A stretch of 64,000 nt of DNA from an uncultured Bacteroidales bacterium (GTDB lineage Bacteria; Bacteroidota; Bacteroidia; Bacteroidales; UBA932): the NCBI GenBank assembly GCA_944323445.1, contig CALUSM010000010.1, positions 1 through 64,000 of the forward strand, read 5' to 3'. Below are positions 24,440-33,217 of the stretch, piece after piece. Every line of letters starts with the position of its first letter. Positions within the stretch are counted from its first letter, which is position 1. The translations under genes and the position numbers were made by a program. The notes under the pieces were generated by a model. It ran no database searches. It was not told the DNA's origin and was given only the letters and a program-made list of their open reading frames with translations.

Positions 24440-26121
24440 CCTGACTTTGACAATGCGTCACCCTACTCGTTTGTATCCTGAGCAAAGACTTCCAACAATG
24501 GTCTGATGGCCTCCTGCTGCGGTGTTGTGAACAGGGTTTCAGTGTAGGCCGAGCCGTTGGGCAGCCTTATCCTGAGCGTCGTTATTGTCTTGGCGATTTC
24601 CAGGACCTTGTCAACGCTCATCCTCAAGCCGAGCTCTCTGATGACCCGCTCGAGTTCCTTGTACACCTTGTAGGCTACAAAGCAGATGCAGATATGGGCC
24701 TCGATACGTTTCTCCGTAAAGTGGAACATCGGACGCATCTCGAGCGTACCCTTGCCGATGCGGAAGGCCCTCTCAACCACCCAGAGACCGTGGTATTGTG
24801 ATATGACCTCTTCCCCAGGCAAGTCCGTGTTCGTTATATAGCCCTTCAGGCCATCCCAAAGACTGTCCTCCGCTATCTTTTCCTCATTGATGCTTACGGT
24901 TATGTCCTTGCTGATGTCGAGGAACTTGTTGTAGCCCCGTTTGTTTACGTTGTCCTTGGTCAGGGTGCCTTTCGCATAGGCCCTGCGTAGTCTCTCGACT
25001 CCCCTGCTGCGGTTCCATGCGTTTTTCCTTGCCCGTGCATCCGAATAGCTCACAATCAGCCTCTGAGTGTCATTCCTGCGGCACTCAACAATGTTCCCGT
25101 CCGTCCTGTCGGATGCAAGGATCCAGTCTTTTATCCTCCGGGACTCGTTCCGTATTCTCGCCCCGAGGATGTACCGGTAGCCGGCGGACTCCAGCAGTTC
25201 CACATTCCTTGTGCTCATAAGCCCGGAATCGGCCACGACGATGAAGTCCGTCAGGTTGAACCGCCGGACAAAGTCGTCGATTACGGGTATCATCGTGCGC
25301 CCCTCATACTGGCTGCCGTTGAAGATGGAGTAGGACATCGGGTAGCCGTCCTCGCTCACCAGCAGTCCGAGGACTATCTGCGATTCTGCAGTCTTGCCGT
25401 CCTTCGAGAAGCCTGCCCGGCGAAGCTCATCGTCAGGATCCGGCGCGGACTCGAAGTAAAGCGTGGTCACGTCGTAGAAGACGACCCCTATCCGCCCGCC
25501 GAGGATTCTCAACGTGTGCTCCACGCTTATCCGCTGGACCTTCTCGCGCTGAGTGCTGTACAGCCTGTCCATGTAGCGGTAGATGTTGTGCAGCCGGACG
25601 TCCTCGTCGAAATAGGACTTCAGGTACTCTACCGTGGCCACCTTGCTCCGTGGCTGGCATACCCTCGCGATGACAAGATGGCGCAGGATACTGTCCCCGA
25701 TTGCCCCGAAGCCGATTCTGTCGTATATGTGGCCGAGGATAACCTGCGGCGTGTTCTGGAGCGTCCTCTCGATCCGGGCAATGGTGTTCCTCGCTTCACG
25801 GAGCGCCTGAGTGCTGTCGTCAAAGTCAAGCGTCAGCTGGCCGGAATATACGTCTATCCATTGACGCGCCTTGACCTCAAGCCGGGCTATCTCATCGGGG
25901 TCGGACGACACGCCTATCGTCTTCAACTCCTTGAACCTGCCGCTGCTCTTGTCCGCGACAACCACACTGACTGTGCCGCTCCGGTTCTTCTTTTTGCGCA
26001 CAAACATGCCATAAAGATACTCATTTTAGGCTTGCGTCACCCGCGTCACCGGTAGAGTTTTCTGAAAATACTGATTATGATATGGTTACAATCAGGGCGT
26101 TTTTAGGTTGTCAAAGTCAGG
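24440..26121. mobile_element. IS1634-like insertion sequence
   Basis: A 1682-bp element bounded by the perfect 14-base inverted repeat CCTGACTTTGACAA (24440-24453 and its complement at 26108-26121). It contains one transposase on the minus strand and is flanked by the 207-bp duplication. The perfect ends, intact gene and perfect duplication indicate a recent insertion. Confidence 0.9.
24463..26007 (-). CDS. IS1634-family transposase
   Basis: The 514-residue DDE transposase belongs to the IS4/IS1634 group. The catalytic residues are visible as VVFYDVTTLYFES (first Asp), FIVVADSGLMS (second Asp) and YHGLWVVERAFRIGK (Glu, Y-x-x-E-R-like motif), with the family beta-strand insertion between the last two. 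The N-terminus MFVRKKKNRSGTVSVVVAD is typical. It is full length and appears intact. Confidence 0.93.
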   Translation of the reverse strand: MFVRKKKNRSGTVSVVVADKSSGRFKELKTIGVSSDPDEIARLEVKARQWIDVYSGQLTLDFDDSTQALREARNTIARIERTLQNTPQVILGHIYDRIGFGAIGDSILRHLVIARVCQPRSKVATVEYLKSYFDEDVRLHNIYRYMDRLYSTQREKVQRISVEHTLRILGGRIGVVFYDVTTLYFESAPDPDDELRRAGFSKDGKTAESQIVLGLLVSEDGYPMSYSIFNGSQYEGRTMIPVIDDFVRRFNLTDFIVVADSGLMSTRNVELLESAGYRYILGARIRNESRRIKDWILASDRTDGNIVECRRNDTQRLIVSYSDARARKNAWNRSRGVERLRRAYAKGTLTKDNVNKRGYNKFLDISKDITVSINEEKIAEDSLWDGLKGYITNTDLPGEEVISQYHGLWVVERAFRIGKGTLEMRPMFHFTEKRIEAHICICFVAYKVYKELERVIRELGLRMSVDKVLEIAKTITTLRIRLPNGSAYTETLFTTPQQEAIRPLLEVFAQDTNE

Positions 26122-26328
26122 TGATGAGGGCAGGGAGTGTCGGGCGCTTGCGGCTGACTCTCCCTACCGCTTTGTGTTTTGCCGGCGGCCCCTGGGCCGG
26201 CGTGCGGGAGGGTCAGCGGTGCGGTTACCGCAACGGAGCTTGCGGAGTGAGGACGGGCGTACGGCTGAGGCCGCTCTGCCCTTGGAGCAAGCCTCCGGGC
26301 GGCTTGCCGGGCGGGGGCTTGCGGGCGT
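26122..26328. repeat. 207-bp target-site duplication, right copy
   Basis: Exact repeat of 24233-24439 on the other side of the insertion sequence. The remaining 26329-26564 is GC-rich, shows no gene and continues the non-coding block that the element entered. Confidence 0.85.
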
Positions 26329-26564
26329 TTTTCCGCAGGGAGGCTCCGAGCTTCGGCTTGTGGGGTTGGGATGTGTGATGGCGCCGGGGGCCGGTGCCGG
26401 AAGGCGGACGGTATGGAAAGGGTCAGGGTGGCGGCTTTCTGAGCTCGGAGCGACCGGGAGCGGAGCTGTAGGCGGAGCGTGAGGGAGTGGAGAGGGAGGA
26501 AAGGCGGCTCGCTGACACCGCTGGGCATGGAGTGCCGTTCAAGGGTAATAGTGATGTTGTTTAA

Positions 26565-27338
26565 CTATGCGATCTCGTTGTACAGGCTGTCGTCGCTTAA
26601 TTGTTTCCTTGATGTTACACTGAGGATTTTGTCTTTCATGTGTTCACAGGTAGCATAGAAGTAGTCGCGTTTGAGAAATGCAAGCTGCTTCACTGCTCCA
26701 ATACGGTTAAAATATTTGGTTATGAACTGTCCGCGGTACTCAAGTGCATTGTTTGTGACATCTGGATTGTCTGCAAGAAAGGACATAATGCCTATCATGG
26801 CTTCTCTATGGCGGATCAACAAGGTCGAGCCGAATGCTACTATGCGCAGTGTGTAGTTCTTGAACAGTACTTCAGTCAATTCATATTTGTTCTCTCTTGT
26901 TTCATCAATGGTGTTGTGGACACTCCACCACATGGAGGCGACAGCGTTGCGCAGCAGTCCGTTTACGCCCAAAAACCAGTGGTCAAGGATGTAATCGGAA
27001 CTGCATTCCTTTTCTTTCACTTTGGGCCACCGTTTCTGTGTGTAGGAGAATAGGTCTGTGTGCGTAAGGTATGCCCAGAATGCTTCATTGGAGGCCAGGA
27101 GCGGTGAGATGTTCTTATAGGCTTCATATATGGCGACGGCTGAGGCGAAGTCATTTTCCCAGATTTCTGTGAGTCTTTCAGCAAGGCCTTCAGGAGCATA
27201 TACATTGGCGAGCCTTTTCACTTGTGTCTGGTCTATCTCAAAAGTAGAGTTGCCATAGAGGGGAATTGCGGAGCCTGACTTTACGGCATCGCGCAAGATT
27301 TTCATGTAGCTTTCCTTGAATGTTTTCTGTAATTTCAT
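26565..27338 (-). CDS. DUF6339-like protein of the GHKL module
   Basis: The 257-residue protein is mainly alpha-helical with no TM or signal peptide. Segments such as RLTEIWENDFASAVAIYEAYKNISPLLASNEAFWAYLTHTDLFSYTQKRWP and YILDHWFLGVNGLLRNAVASMWW fit my recollection of the DUF6339 family, whose members sit near methyltransferases and MutL-like ATPases in defence loci. It is 3 bases downstream of the preceding gene and the last gene of a three-gene leftward operon. Biochemical function is unknown; family assignment is moderate. Confidence 0.6.
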   Translation of the reverse strand: MKLQKTFKESYMKILRDAVKSGSAIPLYGNSTFEIDQTQVKRLANVYAPEGLAERLTEIWENDFASAVAIYEAYKNISPLLASNEAFWAYLTHTDLFSYTQKRWPKVKEKECSSDYILDHWFLGVNGLLRNAVASMWWSVHNTIDETRENKYELTEVLFKNYTLRIVAFGSTLLIRHREAMIGIMSFLADNPDVTNNALEYRGQFITKYFNRIGAVKQLAFLKRDYFYATCEHMKDKILSVTSRKQLSDDSLYNEIA

Positions 27339-27341
27339 GGT

Positions 27342-28193
27342 CTACTCCTCCGATTGGTTAGGTGCGGAAATGATTATGGTGTTGAACAATCGTCGATAGG
27401 GGTCTTTAAGCAGACGTTGTGCCAGTCCGGGTATATTGGAAGGCTCCAGAAGATCTGTTTTTGAAAATTCTTCTTCGTTCTCAATACGGTAATAGATGGT
27501 CTTTGCCCAGGTGGTCTGCTTATGATTCTCTATGTTCAGCAGGGCATATGTGAGTGCGTTAAGTACAAGAGAGGAATGGATAATTTCCGCCGCACCTTTT
27601 ACTATGGGGTTGCAATAGAGACGGTAGTGCTCCGGTGGCAGGAGAATCTCTATCTTATTGCCTGATATGTCGAAGAACACTTGTTCGTGAAGATTGCTTT
27701 CGCGAATCTGCATAAAAGATCCGGCTGCCTGCAGCTTGTCATAACGGATATCTGCGTCATAGTGAAACTGTGGAAATAAAACCAGAATGTCACCAGGTTC
27801 CATGTCAAATGTAAAACCGTCATAATCGGGATTGAATCCTTGGTTGCAATACCCCGGGACGGGCTCTTTCACGGAAACATAGCAGTTGAAGTTGATACGG
27901 CCATTGACAGCGTTCCGAGGGATGACAATCGAGAAGTGTGGTTCCAAAGATATCTTACAGCAGCGCATCATGGTCCGTGAACATTCGTACTCGCAGGAAA
28001 AGGCAGCTTTTTTACTTTCTATCAAGTGCTTGATGTCAAGGTTGTCAAACTTCAAGTCTATCTTGAAAGTATAGTTTCTGACATCGGCTGTCAGTTCGAA
28101 TTGTACGGCATCATCCGGAAGTGTCGGCAGCACGTCATCGCTGATTCCAAGGACTGGGTATGGCAGGGAGATGTTATTTGAGTTCATAGGCAT
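27342..28193 (-). CDS. Unknown beta-rich protein of the GHKL module
   Basis: The 283-residue protein is not recognised. It opens LPYPVLGISDDVLPTLPDDAVQFEL, contains many beta strands in the first 200 residues (YTFKIDLKFDNLDIKHLIESKKAAFSCEYECSRTMM) and a helical C-terminus (IIHSSLVLNALTYALLNIENHKQTTWAKTIYYRIEN). No nuclease motif is evident. The ATG at 28193 overlaps the GHKL ATPase gene by 20 bases, so translation is probably coupled and the products may form one complex. Confidence 0.6.
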   Translation of the reverse strand: MPMNSNNISLPYPVLGISDDVLPTLPDDAVQFELTADVRNYTFKIDLKFDNLDIKHLIESKKAAFSCEYECSRTMMRCCKISLEPHFSIVIPRNAVNGRINFNCYVSVKEPVPGYCNQGFNPDYDGFTFDMEPGDILVLFPQFHYDADIRYDKLQAAGSFMQIRESNLHEQVFFDISGNKIEILLPPEHYRLYCNPIVKGAAEIIHSSLVLNALTYALLNIENHKQTTWAKTIYYRIENEEEFSKTDLLEPSNIPGLAQRLLKDPYRRLFNTIIISAPNQSEE

Positions 28194-30147
28194 CCAGTTT
28201 TACGGCATGTTTCATATTGTCTGCGAACACTATTTTAAGGATGTTTTTCCCTTTTTGGATATGAAGGCCGGATATGGAATTGCCTTCTATCTTTCCGTTG
28301 GGAGTACAGTTTCTGATGGCGACGATGTCATCGGTCTGTTCACCGCCAACTATAAGGTCTATGCGCCCGTCGGGGATGTCATAGTCAGAATGAATTATGA
28401 TGTTGTGAATGGCTTGACCTTGGACGATCTGTGCAAACGAACGGTACCTTACGGGTATCTCTGTAAACAAGGTTCCCTGTATGCCCTCTTCGTCTGATGC
28501 GAAATGTCCCTCTATACGCTTGGGCGACAGAAATCCACCGCCATGTTGTTTTTTCTTTCCGGTGCCATGCCCGCTAAGGTGACCGCCTTCTCTGTCGCGC
28601 TTTTGAGTATCTTCCACGGGGTCGGTAATCATAACTTTGCCGATGGCCGGTTTTTCGGTTACAGGATCCAGGACGGGGTTGCTCATATCGGTAGAGAGGG
28701 AATGGCTTTCTGCGTCTTGCTGGTCAATTATGTCACCGATGAGTGATTCGTTTTCGAAGTCATTATCGTTGTCTACTGCTGTCGGAATATAAAGGAATTC
28801 TTCCAGTCCTTGTATCTGCTGAATGGAACTTTGTCGGTTTGAGAACAGGGTCTCCATTGCCTTGATGATAAAATCGCCAATTTCATCAATGGCTTTTTTG
28901 CCTTTCGGTACTGTCTTTCCGTTTTCTTTCCAGTTGGATGGCGACCACTCGTTATGAGCTGGGTTCTCTGTTTTACGCAGGATTTCGTTGCCGTTGCTGT
29001 CCTCGCAGACGAAGACTCCGTAGAAACCATAGGAACTTTGGGTGCGTTGGGCTTTTACAAGCATGAGCGGCCGTCGCATATACAGAATCTTGTCTGTCGC
29101 TTTTTTGTCTTTCAGTGCATAAAAGCGTACATGGCCGATGGTCTGGAGTTCGTCTTCTATAACTATGTGTTGAGAGTTTATGTTGGCATAATGTACTGCC
29201 TCCCAGTAAGGACGCGGGTTGAGATTCTTTTCACGACGAGCTGTATCATGTTCGTCCGGAAAGTATTCCGCAATTATGGAAGGCAGGGTTTCAAAATTGA
29301 TAATGTCCTCGTTAATGGTGACTTCCAGTTTTTTGTGTTCGATGGCCATCCAGAAATTACGCAAAACTGCCTCTGTCATCTCTGAATAAATACTTTCTTT
29401 GTCGGATGCATCAATGCCGAGGATGTAGATGTCTGTGCCGGGCTCGGTGCGCTGAAAACGGGCGGGGATGCATTCTGGGTCTGTGACAGGTTCGCCTTCG
29501 TTGTTGTCATAATAACCGACAGAAACGCGGAGCTCGGGGTCTTCTTCCATCTTGTGTGTGCAAAGTGAGGATACTCCCTCGAAAAAGTGAAGGTCGTCTT
29601 TTGTTTGTGTTGAAACAAATATCGTCCGTAGCTGGGAAATATAGAAGTAGGCTGCTTTGCCGTAGCCGTAAGAGCCTCCTGCAGCAGTATCGTTTTTGGA
29701 TGAAACTCCGGCGGCACGGACAAATGCGTAGAACGGGCAGGAGGTGTCACCTTTGACGTAGTTCATGCCTATCGTGTTGAAATCTGATATTTTAATATAG
29801 TTGAGGCTGTCATATTCGCCAAGAGATGTGAGATAATTCAGCATGGGAAGATAGGTGGCTTTTGCGTCATCATTGTTGGGAAAATGTCTGAGGCAACCTT
29901 CAATGTGTTTCCTCAATTCAAAAAAGTAGGGGTATTCCCTTGCACGTATTCTGCTGATAGAGAAAGTTATGTGTACCGGCTTGGTGGTGTCCAGCGGAAC
30001 ATCGAGCGAGTTCTGTATGGATTCACGGATCAGCGATGCGTATGGGGTTTTCTTGAAATTGTCCTGCATCGGGTCGTTGGGACCGTCTTCCCGTCCTCCA
30101 AGTTGTCTGGCAAAGTGCCATTTACAATTTTTTTCCTGGTTGCTCAT
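28174..30147 (-). CDS. GHKL (MutL/Hsp90-type) ATPase, putative defence protein
   Basis: The 657-residue protein opens WHFARQLGGREDGPNDPMQDNF and has Bergerat-fold motifs: N-box LIRESIQNSLDV (Glu and Asn, about residues 39-50), a degenerate G1 box KISDFNTIGM where DxGxG is expected, and G2 box GGSYGYGKAAY (about 167-177). The middle region resembles the MutL transducer domain and the last 100 residues form a beta-rich domain after a charged Gly/His linker (GHGTGKKKQHGGG). The ATG at 30147 follows a GATATTTG -7 box. Comparable MutL-like ATPases occur in Mza-type systems, but no Z1 helicase or AIPR gene is present here. Confidence 0.75.
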   Translation of the reverse strand: MSNQEKNCKWHFARQLGGREDGPNDPMQDNFKKTPYASLIRESIQNSLDVPLDTTKPVHITFSISRIRAREYPYFFELRKHIEGCLRHFPNNDDAKATYLPMLNYLTSLGEYDSLNYIKISDFNTIGMNYVKGDTSCPFYAFVRAAGVSSKNDTAAGGSYGYGKAAYFYISQLRTIFVSTQTKDDLHFFEGVSSLCTHKMEEDPELRVSVGYYDNNEGEPVTDPECIPARFQRTEPGTDIYILGIDASDKESIYSEMTEAVLRNFWMAIEHKKLEVTINEDIINFETLPSIIAEYFPDEHDTARREKNLNPRPYWEAVHYANINSQHIVIEDELQTIGHVRFYALKDKKATDKILYMRRPLMLVKAQRTQSSYGFYGVFVCEDSNGNEILRKTENPAHNEWSPSNWKENGKTVPKGKKAIDEIGDFIIKAMETLFSNRQSSIQQIQGLEEFLYIPTAVDNDNDFENESLIGDIIDQQDAESHSLSTDMSNPVLDPVTEKPAIGKVMITDPVEDTQKRDREGGHLSGHGTGKKKQHGGGFLSPKRIEGHFASDEEGIQGTLFTEIPVRYRSFAQIVQGQAIHNIIIHSDYDIPDGRIDLIVGGEQTDDIVAIRNCTPNGKIEGNSISGLHIQKGKNILKIVFADNMKHAVKLDAYELK

Positions 30148-30173
30148 GGTGTGCGGATAGATGAAATGGAGTA

Positions 30174-30206
30174 ACAAATATCGTGTATATTTGCCTAATA
30201 ACCAAA
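30174..30206 (-). promoter_or_regulatory. Promoter of the GHKL operon
   Basis: On the minus strand, TTTG (30206-30203) and GATATTTG (30181-30174; one mismatch to TAnnTTTG) are 21 bases apart, 27 bases before the GHKL ATG. Confidence 0.5.
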
Positions 30207-30234
30207 TTAAGACTGCTTGTTTGCTGCAATTTAG

Positions 30235-30242
30235 TATATTTG
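30235..30242 (+). promoter_or_regulatory. -7 box for the HEPN-like gene
   Basis: TATATTTG matches TAnnTTTG and lies 28 bases before the ATG at 30271. A second TATATTTG lies at 30186-30193. Confidence 0.5.
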
Positions 30243-30270
30243 TGTGTGGCTATGTATAAATCTTATCTTT

Positions 30271-31971
30271 ATGACGGAGAAAGACAAGGTATTATGTAAA
30301 GACATAATAGAGAGCATTGACAGGAAGTTTATCGAGCAAGGGTTTATAACCGTGAGCGATAAATGTATTCATTCAGCTTTAGTCCGGGATGAGTATATCC
30401 CCAAAATATTAAGTTGCAATATATGGGATCTGCCGAGAGGAGAAGGCCTCCCTGGTATTGATATTCAATTTGCAGGGAATGTGCCTATTACAAGTTATTA
30501 TAGATATGGAAATAACGTCTGTGAACCTTTTGTATTCTACAGAAAAGGCCATGTGTCTCGTCCAGATTATATAGAATTGTCAGAGGAATTTAGATTGTTC
30601 CATAAATTGCATGAAAGATATATTCCAAAGGCGAAGTGGTCAAATAGTGAGGAGGAGGAGAAAGACTACTACATAATGAAGGATGGAGAGGAACAAGTAG
30701 TTGCTGAAATTAGAGGTTTACGGCTTAGAATTAAAATCTGGTATCTTAGGGAATATCTGAGAACTAGAAGGATAAATCTGGTTATATATTTTGACGTGGA
30801 GAATTCCAGTACATCTACCTATTCTGAGTTAGGTATAACTTCTGCAGATAACAAGAGTGTACGGGATATTGATTATACTTATAGATATTCTATTGAATAT
30901 AATAATTTAGTAGGTGCTATAAATTCGTGTGGACGGATAACGGGGAAATGCTTACTGCGATATGATGTACGTGGTCCTATAAATAATAATGATAAGTATG
31001 TAGAGTTTATTGTAGATGAAGATTCGAACGGTGAAGAAATAGCTTATACCTGCGATAAGGAGCGTCTCTCTAACTCCTTTTATCAGAAGGAAAATGTACC
31101 GTCGGCAGCTATACCTGTATTTTTTTCAAAAAGGGTATTGGATAGATACTATAATGCCCCGGACAAATATACCGTAATTGATGGTTATGTTTCGTGTAAA
31201 GGTAGTTGGACTTTACAAGTAGATAATGATAATAAGGATTATGTCGTGGTGCTTTTAGGAGATTTGGGAGGAATTCCTTATAATGAGCAGCTATATTGGA
31301 GAACTTGCAATATAGGGCCTTACGGAAAAACGCTGAGCCATACTGCCCGCAGACGGTGGTTTGAGGGGGGCTGGTGTAATCCAAGCAGCCCAGATCTGGT
31401 GTTGAAGCAGGAATACAAGTCATTCAATGAGAAATGGAAGGATCATTATGGTTGGTACTTATTTCTACCATTGACAGAGGGAGATATGCATAGGTTTCAT
31501 ACTCTGCACGGCTTGACAACGCAAAATAATGATTCGGATTTTGAGGAACAGATATTGTCATTGGTGAAAATGACTGTTGATTCGTTGAATTTGAAAAAAT
31601 TAGAAGAGAATACAGATAAGGAAAATGTTGATGTCAAACATTTTATAGAAAAGAAAGAAAAGTCAAACAGTAGTATTTTCGGTATAGATAAATTTGAGCT
31701 ATTTCTTATTTCAAATTCGTGCCCGGATCGTGATACGATAATAACCTTCTTCAAGCGCTTGCAGAACTTACGTTCACTAAATGTAGCGCACAGGAAAAGT
31801 TCGGATCATAAAAAAATGGATTGTGTGAATGAGTATTTTAAATTGGAGGAGATGGATAAACGTGATGTCCTGGACAATATTTTTAAAGAGATGATATGGT
31901 CGATGCGTTTTCTCGAGGAGGTGTTTATAGAGGGGAATAAGGAGGTGACGGCTCTGTCGGACATCAAATAA
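30271..31971 (+). CDS. Large unknown protein with HEPN-like C-terminal helices
   Basis: A 566-residue AT-rich gene, the only rightward gene among leftward defence modules. The N-terminal 420 residues are of mixed alpha/beta character (QGFITVSDKCIHSALVRDEYIPKILSC at the start; KDHYGWYLFLPLTEGDMHRFHTLHGLTTQ near 410) with no motif I recognise. The last 110 residues are helical and contain FFKRLQNLRSLNVAHRKS, where R-x5-H fits the catalytic signature of HEPN ribonucleases and AHRKS is typical of such tails. The ATG at 30271 is chosen over an upstream GTG because of the promoter. It overlaps the convergent methyltransferase gene by 8 bases. Confidence 0.6.
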   Translation: MTEKDKVLCKDIIESIDRKFIEQGFITVSDKCIHSALVRDEYIPKILSCNIWDLPRGEGLPGIDIQFAGNVPITSYYRYGNNVCEPFVFYRKGHVSRPDYIELSEEFRLFHKLHERYIPKAKWSNSEEEEKDYYIMKDGEEQVVAEIRGLRLRIKIWYLREYLRTRRINLVIYFDVENSSTSTYSELGITSADNKSVRDIDYTYRYSIEYNNLVGAINSCGRITGKCLLRYDVRGPINNNDKYVEFIVDEDSNGEEIAYTCDKERLSNSFYQKENVPSAAIPVFFSKRVLDRYYNAPDKYTVIDGYVSCKGSWTLQVDNDNKDYVVVLLGDLGGIPYNEQLYWRTCNIGPYGKTLSHTARRRWFEGGWCNPSSPDLVLKQEYKSFNEKWKDHYGWYLFLPLTEGDMHRFHTLHGLTTQNNDSDFEEQILSLVKMTVDSLNLKKLEENTDKENVDVKHFIEKKEKSNSSIFGIDKFELFLISNSCPDRDTIITFFKRLQNLRSLNVAHRKSSDHKKMDCVNEYFKLEEMDKRDVLDNIFKEMIWSMRFLEEVFIEGNKEVTALSDIK

Positions 31972-33217
31972 TCAGGCTGCGTGCTATTTCGTGTACGATA
32001 TTGATATTGACTGAGTTTCCAAGGGCTTTGAATGCTGCCGGGAGGCTTTTGGGCAGCTGGATGTTGTCGGGTATGGATTGTATTCTGGCACCTTCTCTTT
32101 TGGAAATGTACCTCTGTTTCCATCCGATTATGGGCATTTGAGTTCTTACCGTTACGAGTGACGGGAAGAAGTCTGTTTGTTTCATGCGGACACCGGAGCC
32201 CCTGAACTGTATGATATGATTCCACAAGTTGCGGTCTGATCCGGGGCAGTTCCACTCTAATTTCTGCCAACTTTCAATTTGAAGGGACTTGAGTTTTGGA
32301 AGAATGGTGTCTATGCGGGATTTGTTCTCTTGATAAAAGCGTCTGTTCTGTTTTATGTAGTTCTGCTTCCATTTAGGAATTAGCCCCTTCTGATGCTGGA
32401 TATAATTCGGTAAGGCAGCAAGTATTTCTTTTTTAGAGAGTCCGTAAAGAGGGACTCCGAAGCGTCCTTTGTATTTCCACAGGATTTCGGCTTCTACTTC
32501 GGAGTAATCTATGTCCTCAACTGGGTAAGTGGCTCCGAACTCCATGCTCCACAGTGGAGAGTATGGTTTGATTCCTGGAGGTAATAAATCCAGGAACTGC
32601 TGCCATGTGTTCAGTACTTCCAGTTTTTCCGGTTCAATCTTTAACGAGATGTCGTCTGTTGAATCATCTATGATTGAGCGTACATTGGTTTTTACAGGTT
32701 TTGGATCGAACCATTCAAAATGATTGAGGCCGATGATGCTGCCTACAATAAATATTCGTTCTCTATGCTGAGGTATGCCTATCTCGTGGGGTGAAATAAT
32801 CCGCTTGTCTACGGAATAGCCCAAGTCTTCTAAATGCTCCTTGATGTATTGCCAGGTTTTCCCGTTGTCATGTTTTTCCAGGTTCCTTACATTTTCTAAA
32901 ATAAAGTATCTGGGTCTATGATATGACAGGATTTCTATTACGCTGTTTATCAAGAGGCCTCTGTCTTCCTGCATGCCTTTCTGGCGGCCGGCTTTAGAGA
33001 ATGGCTGGCATGGAAATCCAGCGCATAGAATATCGTGCGCAGGGATATCTTCAACTGGTATTTTGGTGATATCATCAGCTACATCCACTCCGAAGTTTTG
33101 TCTGTACAAGGATTTGAGTTCAGGCACAATTTCAGATGCGAAGACACACTCGTGTCCCAGCCTTCTCAATGCGATGTGAAAACCGCCCAAACCGGCGAAT
33201 AGGTCTATGAAATGCAT
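31964..33217 (-). CDS. DNA (cytosine-5-)-methyltransferase, second copy
   Basis: The 417-residue enzyme has the 5mC motifs in order: I FIDLFAGLGGFHIAL, IV GFPCQPFSKAG with catalytic Cys, VI ENVRNL, VIII QHRERIFIVG, a target recognition region of about 180 residues, and X LGNSVNI. Its start overlaps the nuclease-like gene by 13 bases, so it ends the ParB-like/nuclease-like/methyltransferase unit and should protect host DNA. Sequence specificity is unknown. It is clearly different from the methyltransferase at 38977-40005, especially in the recognition region. Confidence 0.93.
   Translation of the reverse strand: MHFIDLFAGLGGFHIALRRLGHECVFASEIVPELKSLYRQNFGVDVADDITKIPVEDIPAHDILCAGFPCQPFSKAGRQKGMQEDRGLLINSVIEILSYHRPRYFILENVRNLEKHDNGKTWQYIKEHLEDLGYSVDKRIISPHEIGIPQHRERIFIVGSIIGLNHFEWFDPKPVKTNVRSIIDDSTDDISLKIEPEKLEVLNTWQQFLDLLPPGIKPYSPLWSMEFGATYPVEDIDYSEVEAEILWKYKGRFGVPLYGLSKKEILAALPNYIQHQKGLIPKWKQNYIKQNRRFYQENKSRIDTILPKLKSLQIESWQKLEWNCPGSDRNLWNHIIQFRGSGVRMKQTDFFPSLVTVRTQMPIIGWKQRYISKREGARIQSIPDNIQLPKSLPAAFKALGNSVNINIVHEIARSLII

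Noticed and set aside
23261..24506. Several 60-130 residue frames in the GC-rich block
   Set aside because: No recognisable domain, no consistent strand, composition typical of non-coding GC-rich DNA; one runs across the IS boundary.
26565..33217. Complete Mza-type defence system
   Set aside because: A MutL-like ATPase and a cytosine methyltransferase are present, but I found no Z1 helicase or AIPR protein.
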